Source: Clavelina lepadiformis (Eukaryota; Chordata; Ascidiacea; Aplousobranchia; Clavelinidae). From it: 64,000 nucleotides of DNA. Within the stretch, counting starts at the first letter, position 1, and every line of letters starts with the position of its first letter. Under the pieces are notes generated by a model. It worked only from the letters and a program-made list of their open reading frames with translations. It did not search any database and had not been told where the DNA came from. The position numbers and the translations under genes were made by a program. This document shows, in pieces, positions 45,352 through 58,600 of this stretch. Location: positions 14,739,856 through 14,803,855 of the forward strand of contig NC_135246.1 of assembly GCF_947623445.1 (NCBI RefSeq), read 5' to 3'.

Positions 45352-48300
45352 ATGCAGTTAAAACGATTAGGAATCATGCAAAGATTGTTACGCAAGGTAC
45401 CGGTATACCTGAAGTGTTTGAATAAAAACAAACAAAAGATTGGTGTGCGTTTCATTTCATCCTCAATTCCAGAGGTAAGTTTGCAAGTGCTGTTTTCTTG
45501 TAGCACATTACCACCAGGTAATTTTAAAGTAATTAGAGCTAAACATACGTCATAAGCTACCGCATAAGTTATGCAATCCTTCCTTTCAGCTTTTTTGCAG
45601 TGCTGACTTCTTTGGTTAATATTGACTGTTGAGGTTGCTTACGTTTTTATTGCTTAAGAGGCAATAAAAACAGGTTGTTAATTTGAATGATTTTCTGATA
45701 ATTTTGAATAAATATGCATAGCTGACACTATTTCACCGGAAGCATAATGCATGTGTTCAAAGATAACATAACCGATGATTACTCAAACTTCAATTTAACC
45801 CCAAGTAGTTAAAATCTTTTTTACATACCCATTCTTCTTACTCAACTGCTTATTTCTAACAATGGGTTGTGTAAGCTATTTACAATGAAATAGTCAATCT
45901 CTATAAAATAATAGAGATGGGTTAATACGAACCCAAACCCAAATAGATTTATCAAATATTGGCTGTGTGGAGGGTTCGGGCGAACACAAATGCTAACAAC
46001 GGCAAACCCGAATACAACATTACTGATTAATTTATAGACTTTGGTAAGAAATGATGATATATTCTACTGGCAAAGCTAAATGAAAGTCAACATTTCTTAC
46101 TGAAAGTAATTGATTTAAATTATGCTTTTTAAATTCCATTTCATTATTAATTTTTAGCAATTACATCACATTACACAGAATATTTTGTGACTTTGTGATA
46201 AAATTTTATCAAATAGTGCTAATACGAATAGATTCGGGATTTGCTCGTGTGGACCTTCATGATTTTCGGATCCGCACAAACCTGAATAATTTTCCTTGCA
46301 TCACATCCCTCATAATTAAATATCTGCAACATCAACTTTATGTTTTTTTACAGGATCGAGTTATATTTTCTGGAATACAACCAACAGGTGTGCCACATAT
46401 TGGGAATTATCTTGGTGCCATTAAATATTGGGTTTCTCTGCAACAAGAACCAGGGAAGATTTTTTACAGCATAGTCGACTTGCACTCCATCACTATTCCC
46501 AGGGTGAGGAATCCCATCAATTGTACTTTTACGGCCGAACATTGCAAAGAAGTCTTAGAGCTTAGAAAAGTTTTTCAAATCTTCCAGGATCTACAGTAGA
46601 CTAGAAAAACTTTGCTGAATTTTCATTCAATTATACCAGAATAAAGATCACCCGACTCACCCTTTACTGTAGGGAAACCCTGCACTTAACAATTTTATTG
46701 CATTTAATCAAGTCTTAAAGTCTTGCTGAAAATTTTCTATGATGCTTTAGATTTCTCGGTACAGAAATTTGTTTTATGCACCAATTTACTTGCGCAAAAT
46801 AAATTATAATCATACTGCTCATTTTAAGTCATTAGCATTAGGTCTCATATGTTTGTGTGGTGCAAATTTTGGCATTAAATTCACTGGTGTTTTTATCCGG
46901 AGCATTGAAAGCAAGCTTTCCAACCGGATCAAAGCATTGAAATTTGTTAAAAATTGAACTGGTGTCAGATTTGTTGGATTAAGTCTTTGTTGGTTTCACT
47001 AAACAACAGAGTTGGAAATTAACATTGTTTAAAATCTTAGGAAAGGGATTCACTTCATTGCCATATATTAGATATGGCAGCATGTTTGCTTGCTTGTGGA
47101 ATTGATCCAGAACACTCAGTTTTATTTCAACAGTCGGACATACCAGAGCACACTTTGCTTTCATGGGCAATTGGTTGTGTTGTGCCAGTTAACAGGCTTA
47201 AGATACTTCCACAGTGGCAGGTACATATTCTTTTTTGCTTTAACTGAAAATAATTTCAATAAATGATTAATTGCTAAGGCTTTTGCGTTGTGTTGAAACT
47301 TTTCAACTCGCAACTTTTGCATATAGGAAAGAATGAAGCAGTCCAAAGATGGTGGCCATATTGGCACCTTTACTTATCCTGTCTTGCAAAGTGCTGACAT
47401 CTTGTTGTATAAAGCCACACATATTCCTGTAGGTAGGTTGTGGTTTAAGATGAAAAGGTACCGTTTCTAAAGCTTACATTATTTAATTCTTTATGCTTGT
47501 GGTAATGTTCTAGCTAACCACTGGACACCTGCATGAAAACGTATAATGTGCCAAAGGGTTTTAGGTTTTAGGCATTTTACTGAGTGACTTTTGTGATTAG
47601 GTGAAGATCAGTTAATTCATATCAACTTAACCAACGAACTTGCCCAAGTGATGAACAGGAGATTGTTGAAACCATTTTTCCCAAGGGTACACAGTATCAG
47701 CAGTAAGTCTCTGTGCTTATGGTCTGCTAGTTTCTTCAGATATTCATTTAAAGTTTTAGTTTAATATATAGTTGATTAAAGGGCATGCATGACGATGTGA
47801 AACAGTTTGCTTGCAAGCATATATTCGTACCACTTTACTGTAACATGTTTTTGAACTGGGTTTGATGTTATAAATGTTTTAATAACGTTTTTAATTGCCG
47901 ATTTTTTACATGACAAGTCCTTTTTGCCATGACAATGAGCATTGCAAATTTGTGTAATGGCAACAGTTTTCTTACAATATATACATAAATTCTTCTAAAT
48001 CAAAACGGTTTCAAACACTCTGTGAAAAACAATGATTGCATCACACTACTAGCATCTACATCTACCCGAATTCGAAATCTTCGAGATCCATCAGTAAAAA
48101 TGAGCAAATCTGCGTACAGCGAACAGACTAGGATAGAATTAACTGACTCCGACGACCACATATGGAGAAAAATCCGTCGCAGTGTAACTGACTGCACATC
48201 AGAGATTGCCTACGATCCGGAAAATAGACCTGGTGTTAGTAATTTGATAGAGGTAAGCGGTGAAAAACATTGGTTATTGTTGTGACATTCATACACTGCA

Positions 48301-48590
48301 ATGGATTTTTTTTAAACACAAGCTGCTATGTTTAGATACACTGCGGCTTTTCTAACCTCACCCCAGACGAAGTGTGTGCAGACGCCAAGGGCCTTGATAC
48401 CGGTCAATATAAACGCGTAGTTGCCGATGCAGTTATAACTGTTTTGGCGCCGCTTCGTCAACGCTTTCACCGTCTTAGAAATGATGAGGGACATTTAAAA
48501 TCTGTCTTGAAAAATGGTGCTGATAGAGCAAGGGAAGTGGCTGTTGCCAATTGGGAGTGCGTGAGGCGACTTTTAGGATTATGTGCGTAA
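45352..48590 (+). CDS. WARS2: Mitochondrial tryptophanyl-tRNA synthetase
   Basis: Class I aminoacyl-tRNA synthetase that charges mitochondrial tRNA-Trp. Seven exons join in phase: 45352-45474, 46354-46503, 47041-47220, 47327-47432, 47601-47702, 48053-48252 and 48336-48590, giving 371 residues (human 360). Residues 1-40 form a basic targeting peptide ([18 protein letters not shown], no acidic residue). The catalytic domain begins [20 protein letters not shown], containing the HIGH-type motif as HIGN near residue 55. [18 protein letters not shown] and [20 protein letters not shown] follow, then [15 protein letters not shown]. The second ATP motif is intact as KMSKS near residue 236. The C-terminal helical part ([26 protein letters not shown]) matches human WARS2. 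A second in-frame ATG at 45376 could also start translation. Confidence 0.94.
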
Positions 48591-48805
48591 TTTATTCCGA
48601 TGTTTTCACTAACCCGTAAGAAATTAGGGTTGACGGGTGATATGTTCATTTTTTACTCTGCTTGTAGATTATTTTGTTGCACTTCGTTGGCTTGCTGGTC
48701 GGTTTTCTAGTCTCCCTTCTCGTACACAACATAAGTCAATTTGCTTTAGTTTTACTTTGTATAATACTGTGCAGCTAATTACCAAGATGATGAAAAAGTT
48801 TAATG

Positions 48806-48811
48806 AATAAA
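48806..48811 (+). terminator. WARS2 polyadenylation signal
   Basis: AATAAA 216 bases after the WARS2 stop, followed by a T/GT-rich stretch (ATTTTGTGTTT). Confidence 0.6.
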
Positions 48812-51800
48812 TTTTGAGCTGACTAATTTTGTGTTTAGAAAATCTTATGTACAGGAATTATTACCAAACGTTTTACCGATATACTGCGGTTGCACACCCG
48901 CTAAATAAATCAGAATTTTTAGAGAGTGCAAGACCGGTAGATGGCAGTACCGAACAATTGCTGAGACATTTTTAAGATACATGATTAATGTCTATGAAGC
49001 CACTAAACGACTGCGATTACATCTGTGGGGTTGGAAAAAGGAGATGACAAAACTAACTTAATGTGATTAAACGCAAAGCAAATAAAGTGTGGGCGTTTTG
49101 TTAGCGCTAACGTTAAACCGGTTTCCTTGGCAGACGCAAGCCAGCTTGGGCGTAGGCCCACTTTACCCAGAGAATAAGAAAATTCTCCGTCGAAATACAC
49201 GGTTGTGCTGTTGATGAGGTTTCATACAGACGACAAAATTGAATCATCAATCAAATAACCCGTAACATGGCGCTTGCATCGTTTAATTAAACTTTCCACT
49301 TGAATCTTAGACATTTGATACATTTTTTTGTAATTACTTCTTCTTTCCTTATTTGTTGATAATTTGGCACGTGAGTAGACTGGCAGATAGCTTTGCGCGA
49401 AATTGACAGGCACTGAGTTGATAATTCGGAAACCTTTCTCAGTAAAATTGCGTGAGGAAGATAAATAAGATGTTTGCCCGCCTGTCACCCTACGGCATAG
49501 CAGCTGCTGCTGACAAGCTTTATTTACCACGCCTTCGCAAACTTTCTATCGATTTAATCAAACAAAAATTTTTGACACGTTCACATACCGTTTGAACGAA
49601 TTTTCCAACTTTGTTTAAGGCCGTGCTCTGTCGTTTTATATTGGATTTCGTATGCTAATGATACGTTGAAGCTCGGAGAAAATATTAAACAATTACGGTG
49701 AATGCACATTCTTTATTTGGCATTGTTTTCCAATTTTTTAACACGGCACCTCTGGTTGTGCGATTTTCGTTGTTTTTTGTATAAAGACAGTTGTGGATGT
49801 GGTCGTCTGACTCGGAAGCTCGAATTTTAAAGCGATATAAACTCGTCATCATTTGCACATTCTAGCTCGAAGCCGCAGACAGGGTAACGAAGCGAAGAAA
49901 GTATTTTAGTAAAGCAAATTTACAAATTTAGAAAAGCATCACGATCATCACGTTCTTGTCTTTCGTCACAAATTCATTCTGGAGTATAAATTTGTTTTCA
50001 GAAAAATATAAGTTATACATTTCTTATATGTCAGCATTTTTCATCGAAAACCGCAAAAAGGTCCGGCCAATAATGTTATGGTCAGTAACTTCCGTTTTGG
50101 TTTAAAAAAAGGCCGAAATTGTTTCTTATTCAGCAACTACATGTCGTTGATTACTATCAATCGATTTTCCACAATCACAAATAACTTCCTGCGACATGGA
50201 CCTGTTTCAAACTGATTGTGTGCATAACGTGTCATATCGTACCCCAATTAGTATATCGGTGTAAAAACGGAAATAATAGAGAAAGGTGACCATAATCTCA
50301 CCGCCAAATCAGTTTCTTCGGTTGGGTTACTTCCTGCGTTTACACGGAAGTTGACGAGGTCCATTACGTGCAGAACTGTGAAGACCTCGCTTAGAGTTTA
50401 GCCTCTTTAGCACCTAATCGGTTCTAAATTACTTACCGGATCATTCTAACTCCATAACGATAAGCACTCGACGTTGAAATATGGAATGAACAGGTCTTCT
50501 GGGACGCTCGACCTAAAATGGTTATGTTACGTGTTTATCAATACACGCTCTTGTTCCATAAACGAGTTGTTGAAAGCTTAGTCGCAAGCGGCAGCAATCT
50601 CTCTGTATTTTGTCAATCATCGTCACGTTTTACTTTGATCGGTTCGGCTACACCATGAAGTTCAGTTTATGCCATTAAGGGTCAAAGTTGCAATTTATTG
50701 GAAAGCTTTTAATTAGAATCATTTATTATTAATTGACTGCAGGTGTCTGATAAAAATCAATCATTTTAATTCGTCATCGCGTTTCGGCAGCTTCGTGAAA
50801 CTTGTCGGAAACAGTTTGGATGCAAATCAAATTTGACTATGCTAGCAACTTACTTGATCAGAGGTTTGGCCGGCACAGCAACGAGCTTATGTTTCAGAAG
50901 ATACCTTTTAAAGGAAACTTCTATGCAAAATCAATTCACCGACCATTGCGTTTGCTTTTAAAGGAAACGTTTCAATTAATTCCGCTCACTTTGTCAATCT
51001 CATTCCACACTATCTGGCTACAATAGTCGTTCAACACTTCAACTCTGTCATGATAACGAAATGTCAATTGAATGTCACGTGGCAGTGCTTGCATGAAATG
51101 TTTGTCACTGACCGGCGCGGATAAATCGGCGCCAAATTGATCTAGATCCTTCGTACAGCGTTGTACGGAGACCTCACGCACACTGTTATATTGAAGAGTT
51201 TTTCGAAGTTCAGTCTTCCTCTATCCTACTGTTGATAACCTATGACGGAAAACCAACAGATCGGATCAGAAAAGAATGTAATTTCAAAGAGCTTTTTACT
51301 AGTTAACCATCTTTTGTCTTCTCATCTAGAGGATCATGAAGCATCCTTAACTATTTTGCATTGTTCTTCTGTCATGAACATCATCTTGCCAGCAACAAAA
51401 CAGTTTTGACTTGATTTAGCAAACAAACAATTTTGACTTGATTTAGTGGAGCGTAACTTATCTTTGTGCTTACTGTGTGTCATACGCTTCGCAGTCACTG
51501 CGTTTAGACAGCAAAGTTGATTATGATAAAAATCTTGTTCGTACACTTCCTATACTTGCGGGTTGATCTCCGAGAACAAAAGCCGTTTGTGATTGCACGG
51601 CCATACACACAGACTTCTCTGACAGAATACTTTCTACCACGGGGCAGGCACAAATAAATCTCAATGACATCTCTAAGAATCATATTTGACAAATTTAGCG
51701 AAAAACTCATTCATATTTGTCTAACATTCTCATCCCTGGTGAATGTTATGTACATCTTCATTTGACGCGGTTGGGTATTGAGTACCAGTATAGAACTGTG

Positions 51801-53329
51801 TTATTTAAACTCTGTTATCATTTGAGTTTTCTGCGGACAAGAATAAAGCTGCCTCCGATGTGGCATTTGTGATAAATATTACCTCTTGACTGCTCCTTAA
51901 AATTCGTTAATAAATGTGATGCCTAATACCTTGTAAATAAAACCCGAAAACTACAAATGGACCTAAGAGAATTTTTTATCTTTGCCGTTGGATAAGGTAT
52001 TTTTAAATGTGACCCGTCGTTGTCTATGTTGTGGATATTACAACAAGTGAAGCTTCTCAAATGATTGGTAAGATTATTAAGTCCGTTAGAAATATCTTCC
52101 AGGCACAAAGGACCATTTCCAGGCATCAGATTTTGTTTAGATTACCGAGGTTTCCGTCCACAATGCCTAGTAAGGACTTGTATGTGTATAGGTCTTAGTC
52201 AAGCCAGTATTTGTAAGAAATTGGGGAAGTCTCAGAGCTTCTGCTAAAAGGCTTCATGTTTTCTATTTTCAAGGAGTGATGATTATGTACTAGAAATCAT
52301 AATGGTAACTTATAAGATATTTTCCGAGAGGAAAACGTTGAAAGCTCATTAGAAAAAAATATAGCCTATACTTAGATACACGTCATATATTACAGATTTT
52401 TTTGTATTAAATCTCCACATAACAAATCAAGGCCCAGAAATCTCAAGAATGTCCCTGACAGTAATACGTAGATAATAATAGGCTTTTAAACCGAGACGAA
52501 AATCCGCTTACAATGGCGGCTAAACCGCTTAAAATATCCCAACATTAATAAGATGCTCGCCATTTGCGAAAGGTCACGTATGCGTCCGGAACCCCGATTT
52601 GGCGAGGTCTGGTTGCTATTTTCTATTTTTATCGTTGATTCCGTTCATATTTACGAAACTCAATAATCCCGTTCAATGCTGGCTGCCGACGCACATTACG
52701 TGGGCGAACAGCACTTCGATGCGTGGGCACGCGCTCGTCTGTTGCTGCTTAAAGGATCGTAAACAAGAAAGTTTGAAACCCGCAGCGAAAAGTCAAACAT
52801 AAACTTTTTTAGTTTTAAAGTACGTTGGTATCACCTCATTACCACTTATCGCAAGGAGACGTCTGGGACTTTCAACCGCGATTGATCAATTCATCAGAAG
52901 GATTTTATGTGAACCTCGAGTGTAAAAAGGTCAACATTCCCCGGTTATAACGCCACCCACAAGTCCCAGATATTGCAGCCCATTTTTGGACTTTCTAGTC
53001 TTTTTCTCAGGCCTTATCATTTTACTTTCCAAAACGATATTGTTTCAAAGCCAAGACCTGGACTGGTAGTGTACTGCGTGAGATTGACAGGATCATCCAG
53101 GTCATTTTTGTTGTTGTTGTAATAAACAAATGAAACGAGGGAATACCTTCTTTTTTCATGGCATACCGGAATGGAATTTGCTCGAAACGAAATATAACTT
53201 AGATCTTAACTTCAAACCTCGAAGGTATCAAATGCAATGCCACCTAGAGTTCCTACGCACATGCAAGTATGCAAATTGCCTTGAACTGGGAAATAACCAT
53301 TTTTTTGGGAACAAATGCATCGTTAAGAA
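48812..53329. other. Gene-poor region, left part
   Basis: No gene, RNA or bounded element is recognised. The longest frame (49222-49530, minus, 102 codons) has no known motif. Few repeats are visible compared with the first 28 kb. A duplicated 27-29-mer lies at 51391-51446. Confidence 0.5.
51391..51446. repeat. Tandem duplication of a 27-29-bp unit
   Basis: Two adjacent units share CAAACA followed by TTTTGACTTGATTTAG, with small differences at their 5' ends. Confidence 0.75.
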
Positions 53330-54085
53330 TCAACGATGATTCGTAATCGTCATTGATATAATTCATTGTCAATCGTACGCATTTTCCTGGTAATGGAATG
53401 TTATTTGGATAAGTTCAGATTTGCCTTTAGTAATCGGTTGATTAATTATATTCGATTGTTTAGTCACTAAAGGCATAGCCGCATAATAATCGATCAATTC
53501 AATTCTAAGAAACCAAAGCAAAATTATTCGATTTATTTACAACTTAATAAATTTGCTGTTAAACTCAAATTGTGATCAAATTTCTCAGTCAGATATGCAA
53601 CAATTTACTTTTATCCTATGCAGAAATGAACAGACGGCCGTTTATTTTTACTATTTTAAATTTACTGTCCTGTGTTCCTATAGGTGTGATAATGTAAAAA
53701 ACCTGTTGTGGTTAAGCTTATAGTTAATATTTTTCATGCTAATTCCAAGCTAATGTAACAATTTTATGAGTAATTGAAGTTGAAAATACCGCTTTACTCG
53801 ATTGATTAAAATCATTCGATTAACGTTCAATAGAAATAACAATCAAAGCTTTGGATATTGTTTGAGAAATAATCAAATTATTCGTCCAAAGCGCGCAGTT
53901 TATTCGAAGTAATTGACCAAAATATTTGACAAATTGATTATTTAATCAATTGATGTCTGACTTTTTACGCATTTATTTCATCTTTCGTAACAATAGTCCA
54001 CAAACACCGATTACAAACCTAATAAAACCATTTAAATTAACGTTTACTCGATTATTTATTCGATTACTTGATACCCAACCTCGAT
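53330..54085. repeat. TCGATTA-rich AT-biased interval
   Basis: CGATTA, ATTCGAT, ACTCGATT and AATTGATTATTTAATCAATT words recur on both strands, ending with ACTCGATTATTTATTCGATT near 54047-54066. Such words are common in some hAT-derived MITEs and are also homeodomain-type sites. No clear ends or target duplication are visible. Confidence 0.4.
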
Positions 54086-55575
54086 AAAAACAAATTTTTC
54101 AAACTTATCAAAATTTCCATGTCCGTGTTATCAGACCAGGTCTATGGTGTCTGAATGATCTTACACTGCTGTGCACTTTCCTGATGAACCTATGAACTTT
54201 TTTGATGTTTTAATTTGAGACAAATCCATTTTTGCCGTTGCATTTTTCATTTTCAAAAACCTTTATTAAGTGGTGAAAAGATCCAATAAATCATGGTAAT
54301 TATAATTGATCACCGAAAATCCGGCGTCGTTTGTCGCCGTGTACTGACGAATAACTTTCAACTGCCACGTTCAACCCTCTGTAGTGAAGGGTCAGTGACA
54401 GGGGGCAACACTGGGTCACCGACAATTGGTTTGAGAAAGGAAGAAAATCTTTTAAACTATTGATCGATATCTTATCATACGCTGTTGGGAGCTTTACAAG
54501 TTTATTAGGCATACCAGCACTGGGGTCATGATATCAGACTTCAGCGGGTGACCGCTTGAGGCTACATAGGAACAAAAAGCAAAATAACCACAAGGTGCTT
54601 TCTGGACTTGGCGAACTTTAAAACATCTCGCTTGCTGCATGAGTGGGAATTTTGGACGATATTGACGCATTAGTGTTGTGTTACGTTGGCTACCTTTACG
54701 TTGTCAGTTAACAACATCTAAGTACTTTGCGTATGTTTAATCATTAAAGTTGTCTGAACTTATCTGGCATTCTTATTTTTCTCAATTGAATGTTGATGAT
54801 TTTGTTTGGAACTAAGCAATAACCACAACGTCTAGACGTGGTTTTCCGTCATGAACTGACACCAAAAATGCCAAATAATAATTCATGTTCAAATATTAAC
54901 GTAATCATAACGTTAACACGAACAATATTGTCGTATAAACAATCACTTCCGACTTTGTCTTCAATAGGCTACAATCCGCATTTACAATTAACATGACGAA
55001 CACATGATAAGTATTTCATGTACTGTTTACATGAAAATGAACTAAAATCATAGCCTAAAGGTATCAACAGTAATGTGTTATAATTCTAATAAATTATAAC
55101 ATGTTTATAATTTATTTGTTTTTGCGATTAATAATATTACCATTTTAAACAGCTTCCAAAAGTCCTGAATTAAAGTATTCTATGCGAGGCGTTCATAAAT
55201 TCGAGGATTATTATACGGGGGAAAACTTAGTGAAGTCTCGGCAGAAAAATTCTAATATATTGTTCCCACGGTTGTTTCTCGGATAAGTCTGGATCACTGA
55301 ATTTCAAAACAAGATGATATTGAGCTTGTCCCAATAACATGTAGCTCGTTTTATTCTGTGTCGTGTCAAGATAAAAACGTTAGTTACCTGTTATATTGGA
55401 TGACAACGCGTGTGGTCTCGAATCGAAACGTATTATTCGACGATCATTCGTTGTTTATCCGAGCTTGATTGGCCGTTAACCTCAAGATCTCTGACGCCTG
55501 TCGATCACGTATAATAAAAGATGTGGTCCACCTCGCTAACGTTAACAAGTTGTATTACTGTATATTTTCCACCAG
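54086..55575. other. Gene-poor region, middle part
   Basis: No coding sequence or element is recognised. Confidence 0.4.
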
Positions 55576-55669
55576 GCGTAATTTCAACGGCAAAAGATGC
55601 TCAACTGGTGATTGAATTCTTTAACGAACCAACGTTTCACAAGAACCCTCGAACAAGAAAGTTTCACCG
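55576..55669 (+). CDS. Candidate orphan internal exon
   Basis: A pyrimidine-rich acceptor (TATATTTTCCACCAG) and a good donor (CACCG|GTGAGC) bound 94 bases with one frame open throughout. It reads VISTAKDAQLVIEFFNEP then TFHKNPRTRKFHR, with two bases left over at each side. I do not recognise the protein. If real, it implies that a gene with large introns spans this gene-poor region; no in-phase partner exon could be fixed. A chance open window of this length is quite possible. Confidence 0.3.
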
Positions 55670-58600
55670 GTGAGCTTCGCCAGGGCAGATTACAATGACA
55701 GAGAATAAGAACAAAATTTCAAAAACAACCCCCGAAAAAATTACCTTTAATAAGTTGTGTTCTATTTTGGATTTTTCTTTCGCATTGAACGATTTGATTT
55801 ATTGTTACTAGCCAGTGCTGTACACCAAAATGACCTTTGTCCAGACGTTCATGTCAGTGTTAAGTATCAAGGTTGTGGTTTTAGGGCGCATTTAGCCTAT
55901 CTTAAGACGATCTGTCAACGGCCCTTTTCCCACGACGGCTTGTTGCATGTATAAGGATGCGATTGACTAGGAATCAGCGATGACCATCTGTGAATGTCAC
56001 AGGCATGAGTGGGGCTTGAGTTAACACCATGCAAGCTCTCTGTGTCTTCTGCGTTTAAGCAAAACAATAGTGTGTTCAAAACAATAGATGCTGTTTTATA
56101 TGTGTAGATAGGTTCCTTTTCAAAATTAAACTGTACAATTAATTTTCATTAAACAAAATCATGGATTGTTACTAGAGTTGTGTTTCGGATAAGATTTAAT
56201 AATTGAATTGCGAAACTCCAGCATACTGTAATATCTTTGGGTGGGTATTACGTGCATATTTGAGCCAAATAATAGTTGTTCGGTCCTCGATAATTTCATT
56301 AGTTCTAAGAGAGGACCATGTCATTACAACGCAGCTTTATTAAACAGTAACTTTTTAACCGGTTCTACACATACGCCATATACCGTAGCAAACTGAGGGC
56401 AATATTCCCATAAATGGCGTGGCGCAGGCAAATGATGTGGCAAGACTCAGCGACACAAGCGTCTCCGGTTTCAACTCAGTATGGATAATTAGTTATCTAT
56501 ATACGAAAATCTTATAAATAGGTCTAGCCTAAACGTTCATTTGGTATTCAAACAACGGCTATATGAATATCCGGTTTCCTGCATATTGAGGAATTCTGAA
56601 AAGTTTCACACAGTAAACTCAAGTTTGTCGCGTTTACTTGAAACGAAGTGCAATTGGCGAATTAAACAAATTTACGTCATCGCAGTCCTTTTGCTTTCTT
56701 GATACGAAAAACGCGCCGTTTATGGGATTTAAGTGAGGTTTCGTGGATTGGATAAGTACAATGTAATTTTAAAATTTGAGTATGATTTACATGCAAAAAA
56801 ATGCACTGTGGTGTTTATGTTTATGATATAGTGCTCGCTGCATCATCAGGCACGTTTTCGTAATTAACGCGTCTGCATGTTTGCGGAGATTGTGATTTTA
56901 TAACAACTATATTTTAACTTGCATGGTGCGTTCATTTTATTTTTGTGGACTAGTAAAGTCACGCAGACCGGTCAACAATGGTATTTAAAGTATTGTTCCA
57001 TTTTTATTTGTTTTTGTTGAAAATATACTCATGGTTTTCAAACACGAAGGTATTTGCTTAAAACCCCTACTTAAATCGCTTTGTGTAGTCGAAAAACTAC
57101 TAATCCTTTGACCTTTTTCGGCACAATTTCAGTTATTGAAGCTGTCTCCTCAACGATCAAAGCTTGCTCATGACCGGTTAGGGTCAAAGGCTAAGGAAAT
57201 GCATTCGCGTTTTGTTTGTAGTGACGTATCGCATATCCATGAAACCAAAACTTCTCAAAAATTCATTCAGAATTCTTAGTGGTCGATAACGTGAGAAAAT
57301 TGATGTTGCTCATGTATTTCTGGCAAAATTTTATGGCTTTTCAACGAAGCTTCGCGCTTATCGTAATGCAGCTTGCAACAGTAACGTTTGCAGTGCTGGT
57401 ATGCATGCAGCATACTTATTAGTTATGCAGAGGGGCGTCAAAAAGCGAATCAAGTCAGAAAGGCAAACACTGTTTATGTTTTCCTCGCAGTGAAAGCGCG
57501 CAAACGAAAATATTCGAAATAGTTTTTCCGTTGCCAGAATTTGGTTTACGTGCTTCCTGAGACGTATCTTGTATCGTCAAGTACGTTTGCCTACAGCCCT
57601 TTGCAGATTTCAAGGTTTGCGACATAAACATCAACGAATCGTGGGAAATCGCCAGCACGTCGTAAAATATAGTTCGGCACTATCAAAATCAAATTGAATA
57701 TATGATTGAATATGCACAATGATATTGCTTTACCGCAGAAGCCTTGACAAAATATCGTTGTTTACTTTTGCGTTTTGTCTTGGGCCAAATGGTGCTAAAA
57801 AACCTTTCCATGAAAGCACAAAGTGATTCAGTCTTGTAACTTGGCATTCTAACTAGTGTCAGTTAGAAACTATTAATGTAAATATAGCAATCTGCACAAA
57901 TAAATTACGAAAATGTCACAATTTGTAGATTGAAGTGCTTTTAGCTATTTTCCTTTTAGTTTTGCATCTACATACAAAACACACAGCATAACAGGCCGGT
58001 ATAATCGACCTTTCGACCTGAAGAGAATGGTAATAAAGATGTTTATAGGCTCGTTTCATTTTTTCCGCTAATTTTACAACTGCTACGTTGTCTTAACTGC
58101 TTTTCCCAGCATTCTGCGATATCCTTGAAAACGAGCTGGAATGCTATTACATCGCGGCCGGCGGTACGTGATGCACGCATTCCAGCCTGTCACGAATTCC
58201 CATGCCCTTAGCTATACCGATGTTGCCGAATTTGGGATGATAACGATGATAACAGGTCGGTTAACAGCACTTTCAAACGCAAAACAATCACCACGATGGA
58301 AATCGTAATTCTTATGAATCGCTGTAGTTGAAATCACTTTGTCGGTTTCATTGACACCGGTAAAACTCTTTGAGAAGTTTTTATGAACGTTTAAGATAAT
58401 CAGCCTGCTGTTTAATTGTATCATGTAATAATTACATGGTTTCTTGTGGACTGCAGTTTGAAGTTCATGCTCGTAGCGTACATGCTCATGATATAAACGT
58501 CTTGAAGTTGGTAAGATTTCTGCTCAAGGCAGGAAATACGAAAAAAGTTCCGGTCGTAACAAAAGCATTCAATACAGTAGATGAAGTTGAGAAAAAGCGT

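Noticed and set aside
49222-49530. 102-codon minus-strand frame
   Set aside because: No motif, no splice partner, and composition like the surrounding non-coding DNA.
50437-50512. 76-base minus-strand segment with a strong GTAAGTA donor
   Set aside because: Weak acceptor, unrecognised peptide and no neighbouring exon.
58457-58510. 54-base splice-bounded open segment (CTGCAG to GGTAAGA)
   Set aside because: Too short to tell from chance, and no in-phase partner with the 55576 candidate could be shown.
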